Assembly (NCBI GenBank): GCA_040222275.1
Contig: JAVKDJ010000002.1
Coordinates: 62,001-126,000, forward strand
DNA: 64,000 nucleotides
Direction of reading: 5' to 3'
Source of the DNA: CAXBNB01 sp040222275
GTDB lineage: Bacteria; Bacteroidota; Bacteroidia; Cytophagales; Cyclobacteriaceae
Both the position numbers and the translations under genes were made by a program. Below are positions 62,735 to 64,000 of the stretch, one piece after another (position 1 is the stretch's first letter; every line of letters begins with the position of its first letter). The notes under the pieces were generated by a model that had not been told where the DNA came from, searched no databases, and was given only the letters and a program-made list of their open reading frames with translations.

Positions 62735-63727
62735 ATGAAAAAAATAAAAGATGATATTGTCAAGTGGGGCATCATAGGAGTGGGGGATGTTTGCGAAGTG
62801 AAAAGTGCCCCTGCCATGTACAAAACCACCAACTCCCAAGTGGTAGCAGTAATGAGGAGAAATGCAGAAAAAGCGGCAGATTTTGCCCAGCGTCATGGCG
62901 TTCCAAAATGGTACAGTGATGTGAATCAGTTGATAGCTGATCCGGAAGTCAATGCTATTTATATAGCCACACCCCCTCATGTACATACTGACCTGGCGCT
63001 TAGAGTCGCCGAATCGGGAAAACCTGCCTATGTGGAAAAACCAATGGCAACTACCTACCAAGAGTGCCAAACCATGACGAAGGCCTTTGAGGAAAAAAAC
63101 CTCCCATTGTATGTGGCCTACTACAGAAGGGCACTGCCAAATTTTCTGAAGATAAAGGAACTTATTGAGCAAGGGGCAATAGGGACCGTACGCATGGTGC
63201 ACGTAGAAATGATCAAGCCCCTTGCTCCCGATATCATTACCCATTTAGAGGACAATTGGCGGGTAGATCCGGAAACATCCGGGGGAGGGTACTTCTACGA
63301 CCTGGCCTCCCACCAATTGGATTATTTGGATTTTCTTTTCGGACCAATACAAGAAGCCAAAGGCTTGTCGATCAACCAGGCCGGAACCTATCCGGCTGAC
63401 GACATCACGATAGGGTCATTTGTATTTCCAAATAATGTATTAGGCAGTGGCAATTGGTGTTTTACAGCTGGCAATTCGATAGACCGGGAAATAACAACCA
63501 TCACAGGCAGCAAGGGGCACATTTCCTACAGCACTTTTGAAAATTCGACTGTTCACCTATTTTCGGATGAGTCCGGTGAACAACAGTTCAATTTCGAACC
63601 ACCTGCCCATATTCAGCAGCCACTGATAGAGCAAATTGTGGCAGACTTGCTAGGCAAAGGCAGCAGCCCAAGCACAGGGGAGTCAGCTGCAAGGACCAAT
63701 CAGGTGATGGAGGCCATTACGGGTTGA
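62735..63727 (+). CDS. Cytoplasmic Gfo/Idh/MocA family oxidoreductase
   Basis: 330 residues without a signal sequence. N-terminal Rossmann fold: VKWGIIGVGDVCEVKSAPA near residue 8, YIATPPHVHTDLALRVAESG near 73, and VEKPMATTYQECQTM near 95 with the conserved EKP lysine. Second domain: GGGYFYDLASHQLDYLDFLFG near 188, with the likely catalytic His/Asp. It uses NAD(P) on a sugar or inositol-like substrate. It differs from the Tat-exported paralogue at 50794 in length and location. Confidence 0.92.
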   Translation: MKKIKDDIVKWGIIGVGDVCEVKSAPAMYKTTNSQVVAVMRRNAEKAADFAQRHGVPKWYSDVNQLIADPEVNAIYIATPPHVHTDLALRVAESGKPAYVEKPMATTYQECQTMTKAFEEKNLPLYVAYYRRALPNFLKIKELIEQGAIGTVRMVHVEMIKPLAPDIITHLEDNWRVDPETSGGGYFYDLASHQLDYLDFLFGPIQEAKGLSINQAGTYPADDITIGSFVFPNNVLGSGNWCFTAGNSIDREITTITGSKGHISYSTFENSTVHLFSDESGEQQFNFEPPAHIQQPLIEQIVADLLGKGSSPSTGESAARTNQVMEAITG

Positions 63728-63776
63728 TATTGGTAAAATCTAAATTGTAGATATTCTTGATAAGGAATATTTTACA

Positions 63777-64000
63777 GTGGTATTTACAGAATTGTTGGGA
63801 ACAATAATCAAAATGGGATTAACAACTGAGATATTAAGATTTTTTTTCATTGACATTGAAAATAATACTGAGCCGACTAGGCCTAAAACCATTGGAGAGT
63901 TTGTCCAGCAACCCCAATATTTCGAAACAGTAAATATGATTGAGGTTTTTCAAATTATTAATAAACTCAAAACTGAAGGGTATATAACTAGCGCAGGACA
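63777..64000 (+). CDS. Truncated ORF at the right edge
   Basis: An open frame runs off the end of the window. A GTG at 63777 has AAGGAA about nine bases upstream and is a likely start; an ATG at 63813 is the alternative. The visible part (MGLTTEILRFFFIDIEN, TIGEFVQQPQYFETVNMIEV, INKLKTEGYITSAG) looks like a helical, possibly winged-helix N terminus, and its codons are AT-rich. I do not recognise a family. At least 62 residues from the ATG. Confidence 0.45.
   Translation, partial: MVFTELLGTIIKMGLTTEILRFFFIDIENNTEPTRPKTIGEFVQQPQYFETVNMIEVFQIINKLKTEGYITSAG

Noticed and set aside
4162..64000. Type IX secretion substrates with C-terminal sorting domains
   Set aside because: Despite sprA, none of the exported proteins here ends in a recognisable T9SS sorting domain; the exported ones look like lipoproteins, Tat or Sec substrates.

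Overview
The window looks like chromosome from a Bacteroidota bacterium, most likely order Cytophagales. Three things point there. The gene families are typical of the phylum: SprA of gliding motility and type IX secretion, DUF4837, DUF5686 with a CarboxypepD_reg-like domain, DUF1080 proteins, and Gfo/Idh/MocA oxidoreductases with Tat signals. The maeB-ruvA-sprA order is one I recall from gliding Bacteroidetes. Several genes carry the phylum's TAnnTTTG -7 promoter element. No rRNA, tRNA, CRISPR array, prophage or complete classical IS was seen. About 50 genes are supported, most of them housekeeping.

Layout. 1-4.1 kb: the end of a periplasmic peptidyl-prolyl isomerase, a DUF493 protein, purB and a WecA/MraY-type transferase. 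4.1-14.2 kb (minus strand): maeB-ruvA-sprA. 14.4-17.4 kb (minus): tatA, a LysM lytic transglycosylase and a DUF4837 lipoprotein. 17.7-25.8 kb: a DUF3500 protein, then a six-gene minus-strand run (MBL hydrolase, DEDDy exonuclease, fused oligopeptide-type ABC ATPase, RNase R, polyprenyl synthase, rhomboid). 26-31.2 kb: a TetR-ABC-HlyD-TolC export operon behind a 17-bp palindrome; its ABC subunit has lost most catalytic motifs. 31.6-36.9 kb: a DUF5686 outer-membrane protein, yaaA and a malate/lactate dehydrogenase, with a degenerate REP-like array between the last two. 37-43.7 kb: a glycerol and glycerophosphodiester cluster (glpK, glpD, xth, glpF, glpQ-like), with a REP-associated tyrosine transposase between glpK and glpD. 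44-50.6 kb: an accessory-looking stretch with a PLP lyase, a ParE module, a membrane-anchored winged-helix regulator, secreted or propeller proteins and an AT-rich phospholipase-D-fold gene. 50.8-55.6 kb: a Tat-exported Gfo/Idh/MocA oxidoreductase and a 1130-residue HEAT-DUF1080-DUF1080 protein. 55.6-64 kb: a second ParE module, S1/P1 nuclease, M3 peptidase, small lipoprotein, glycosidase-like lipoprotein, MATE pump with a leader peptide, another Gfo/Idh/MocA oxidoreductase and a truncated ORF.

The most interesting material is: (i) the Tat oxidoreductase plus HEAT-double-DUF1080 pair, a candidate oxidative 3-keto-glycoside cleavage module; (ii) the transposase flanked by two 33-bp palindromes that differ by a compensating base-pair change; (iii) several families of short intergenic repeats; (iv) a leader peptide with a hairpin over its stop codon in front of the MATE gene; (v) the degenerate ABC exporter; and (vi) the PLD-fold gene. 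All calls come from reading the sequence; no database search was run.
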